This document shows, one piece after another, positions 62,341 through 64,000 of a stretch of DNA of 64,000 nt. How positions within the stretch are numbered: the first letter of the stretch is position 1; each line of letters opens with the position of its first letter. This DNA comes from Arthrobacter sp. PM3 (GTDB lineage: Bacteria; Actinomycetota; Actinomycetes; Actinomycetales; Micrococcaceae). The notes under the pieces are model-generated. The model made no database searches and was not told where the DNA came from. It saw only the letters and a list, made by a program, of their open reading frames with translations. The stretch is taken from positions 3,000,931-3,064,930 of the forward strand of contig NZ_CP022314.1 of the NCBI RefSeq assembly GCF_003352915.1, given 5' to 3'. A program made the position numbers and the translations under genes.

Positions 62341-64000
62341 TTTCCGGGTCGGTTTCCGGGTCGGGGGTCGCGGCTGTGGTGGGCCGGGCTGTGGCGTTGC
62401 TGCGTGCCGCGGCCGGGGACGCACATGCGGATGCGGCGCTGTTTGATTTTTTCGAGGCGGCCGATTTCGCCGAGCTGGTCGAGGGCCTGGCGTGCACGGC
62501 CGAGCATTTGCAAATCATCGCCGCGGCCGCGGTGGACCGGACCCGCCGCGAGGCGGCCGCGGCCCACAAGGCACCCGCCGGTTGGGGCACCGATCCCAAC
62601 ACCGGCACCGAAACCGACACCCGCCCAGACACCCGGCCAGACGCCGGGGCCGGAACAGACGCCGCGATATCCGCCGGGGCCGGGCGGGCCGCGGGCTGGC
62701 TGACCGGCTGGACCGAGGCACCGGCCATCTCCGCCACCGGGACGGGCCCGGCCGGAGTGTTTGAGGCCGGGGTGTCGGCGGCCGCGGTGTGTGCGGTGGC
62801 CGATGACGGGTACCGGAACACGGCGGAGTTCCTTCGCGGCCGGCTGCGGATCAGCGCCCCGGAGGCCAGGCGGCGGCTCACGCTCGCGGCCGGGGTCCTG
62901 CCGCGGGCCGGGATGACGGGCCAGGCCCTGCCGCCGGCCCGGCCCGAACTCGCCGCCGCGGTCGCCGCCGGGATCGTCGCGTCGCGCACTGCGACGATCA
63001 TCGCGCTGTCCCTGGAACGGGCCGGGCATGTGGCGCCGCCGGCCGCGGTGGACCGGATGGAACACGCCCTGACCCGCACCGCGGTGGAAAACGACGCCGA
63101 TTTCCTGGCCCGGGTCGCGCGGCGCTGGCTCGATGCCCTGGACCAGGACGGGCCCGAACCCTCCGAGGAACTGCTGCGCCGGCGCCAGGGCGCCTTCATC
63201 CGCCAGCCCCGGCACGGGCTCCACCACGTGGAAATCTTCGCCACCGCGGACCAGTACGAACACCTCGCCACCGTCATGAACCTCGCCACCAACCCCCGCC
63301 TCCCCGGCCCCGGCGACACCGAAACGGCCGGCACCCCGGACAGCGGTCCGGGTACAGACGGCGCCCCCGGAGACGGCACCGCCGACGGCCCGGACAGTAG
63401 CCCGGCCTCGAACGCGAGGGCCGGGGCGTCAGACAGCGGCGGGGACGGGCCGGACCCGGTCGCGGCCAGGCTGGACCCCCGCACCCGCCCGCAGCGGCTC
63501 CTGGACGGCCTGATCGGGGCCTGCAAGGCCGGCCTGGCCGCCGGAACCCTGCCCGCGGCCGGAGGGCTCCGCCCGCAGATCATGGCCACCATCAACTACC
63601 GCGACCTCCTGGACCAGCTCACCCCCACCGGCCTCACCCCCACCGGCGCGGGCAAGGGCCCGGGCACCGGCGCCCCCGGCACCACCGGCACGGACGGCCG
63701 GGGCGGCACAGACAGCCCAGGTGGGGCTCTGCCGGGGACCGGTTCGCTGCTGTTCACCGGCCCGGTCACCGCCTCGACCGTCCGGAAGATCGCCTGCGAC
63801 GCGGACATCATCCCGGTCCTGCTCGGCACCGCAGGACGGGTCCTGGACATCGGCCGGGCCTCCCGGATCTTCCCGCCCCACATCCGCAAGGCCCTGATCG
63901 CCCGGGACCAGGGCTGCGCATTCCCCGGCTGCACCATCCCCGCCTCCTGGTGCGAGGCCCACCACATTGACTACTGGTCCCGCGGCGGCAGCACCGGCAC
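62283..64000 (+). CDS. DUF222/HNH endonuclease (13E12 family), 3' truncated by the window
   Basis: The reading frame runs to the window end (over 570 residues from ATG 62283). It shows the DUF222 region (LRAAAGDAHADAALFDFFEA, AEHLQIIAAAAVDRTRREAA, GVFEAGVSAAAVCAVADDGY), a Gly/Ala/Thr-rich variable insert and the start of an HNH domain (CAFPGCTIPASWCEAHHIDYW, with Cys and His metal ligands). These proteins are common in actinobacteria and related to the REP13E12 repeats of M. tuberculosis; their cellular role is unclear. The frame stays open upstream to ATG 61902, so a protein longer by two near-identical blocks (52 and 56 residues) is possible. Confidence 0.9.
   Translation, partial: MEAVGDFFPDRAAGPGSVMVSGSVSGSGVAAVVGRAVALLRAAAGDAHADAALFDFFEAADFAELVEGLACTAEHLQIIAAAAVDRTRREAAAAHKAPAGWGTDPNTGTETDTRPDTRPDAGAGTDAAISAGAGRAAGWLTGWTEAPAISATGTGPAGVFEAGVSAAAVCAVADDGYRNTAEFLRGRLRISAPEARRRLTLAAGVLPRAGMTGQALPPARPELAAAVAAGIVASRTATIIALSLERAGHVAPPAAVDRMEHALTRTAVENDADFLARVARRWLDALDQDGPEPSEELLRRRQGAFIRQPRHGLHHVEIFATADQYEHLATVMNLATNPRLPGPGDTETAGTPDSGPGTDGAPGDGTADGPDSSPASNARAGASDSGGDGPDPVAARLDPRTRPQRLLDGLIGACKAGLAAGTLPAAGGLRPQIMATINYRDLLDQLTPTGLTPTGAGKGPGTGAPGTTGTDGRGGTDSPGGALPGTGSLLFTGPVTASTVRKIACDADIIPVLLGTAGRVLDIGRASRIFPPHIRKALIARDQGCAFPGCTIPASWCEAHHIDYWSRGGSTG

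Noticed and set aside
61800..63263. 487-codon minus-strand frame over the DUF222 gene
   Set aside because: It consists of repeats reflecting the plus-strand triplication and Gly/Arg/Pro-rich shadow sequence. The plus-strand frame has clear DUF222 and HNH motifs.
1..64000. CRISPR arrays, tRNA or rRNA genes
   Set aside because: No regularly spaced repeats of CRISPR type and no tRNA- or rRNA-like stretches were recognised; the tandem repeats found are short and directly adjacent. A tRNAscan or CRISPR-finder run would be decisive.

Overview
This is a GC-rich chromosomal window from a high-GC Gram-positive bacterium. The best fit is the family Micrococcaceae (Arthrobacter or Pseudarthrobacter). 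The basis is gene order (rpsB-tsf-pyrH-frr-cdsA; dxr-rip1-ispG-GNAT-proS; rimP-nusA-ylxR-infB-rbfA-truB), codon use, several TAnnnT -10 boxes placed 6-7 nt before a start codon (leaderless mRNAs), and a DUF222/HNH gene of the actinobacterial 13E12 type. No tRNA, rRNA, CRISPR array, insertion sequence or prophage was recognised. Genus placement is inference.

Layout. 1-5.6 kb: 5' end of a divergent secreted protein, then translation and lipid genes rpsB, tsf, pyrH, frr, cdsA and a DivIVA-domain gene. 5.6-11.8 kb: a LytS/LytTR two-component system flanked by two sodium:solute symporters, each paired with a small membrane protein; the rightward pair is DUF485-ActP (acetate type). 12.7-26.1 kb: a branched-chain amino acid catabolic island made of an Lrp/AsnC regulator, bkdABC, a TetR regulator, and accD-accA-acd-scoA-scoB-maoC-citE. 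Its content matches the Mycobacterium tuberculosis Rv2495c-Rv2506 leucine-catabolism locus, in which a CitE-family protein acts as HMG-CoA lyase. 26.2-31.7 kb: a CitA/CitB-type two-component system divergent from a TctCBA tricarboxylate transporter.

31.8-40.4 kb: MEP isoprenoid genes dxr and ispG with the site-2 protease rip1, a GNAT gene and proS. A 1.7 kb SatD/membrane-protein/YciI module sits inside the otherwise compact dxr-rip1-ispG order. 40.4-50.3 kb: accessory genes, namely a TSUP exporter, a PLP decarboxylase, a two-subunit NAD-type formate dehydrogenase, an APH(6)-type kinase, a VIT1/CCC1 transporter and a DUF4439 protein. 50.4-60.7 kb: rimP-nusA-ylxR-infB-rbfA and truB, separated by a thioredoxin, a Trypco1-like protein, a small membrane protein and an aminotransferase. 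60.7-64 kb: VOC and NUDIX genes, then a truncated DUF222/HNH gene whose promoter and start region is present in three tandem in-frame copies.

The most interesting non-coding signals are: paired GTTA-N8-TAAC sites between the TetR gene and accD; two CRP/GlxR-like palindromes; paired Lrp-like boxes; repeats ahead of satD; two families of dispersed intergenic repeats; a 120 bp nested palindrome after infB; and the triplicated 5' end of the DUF222 gene.
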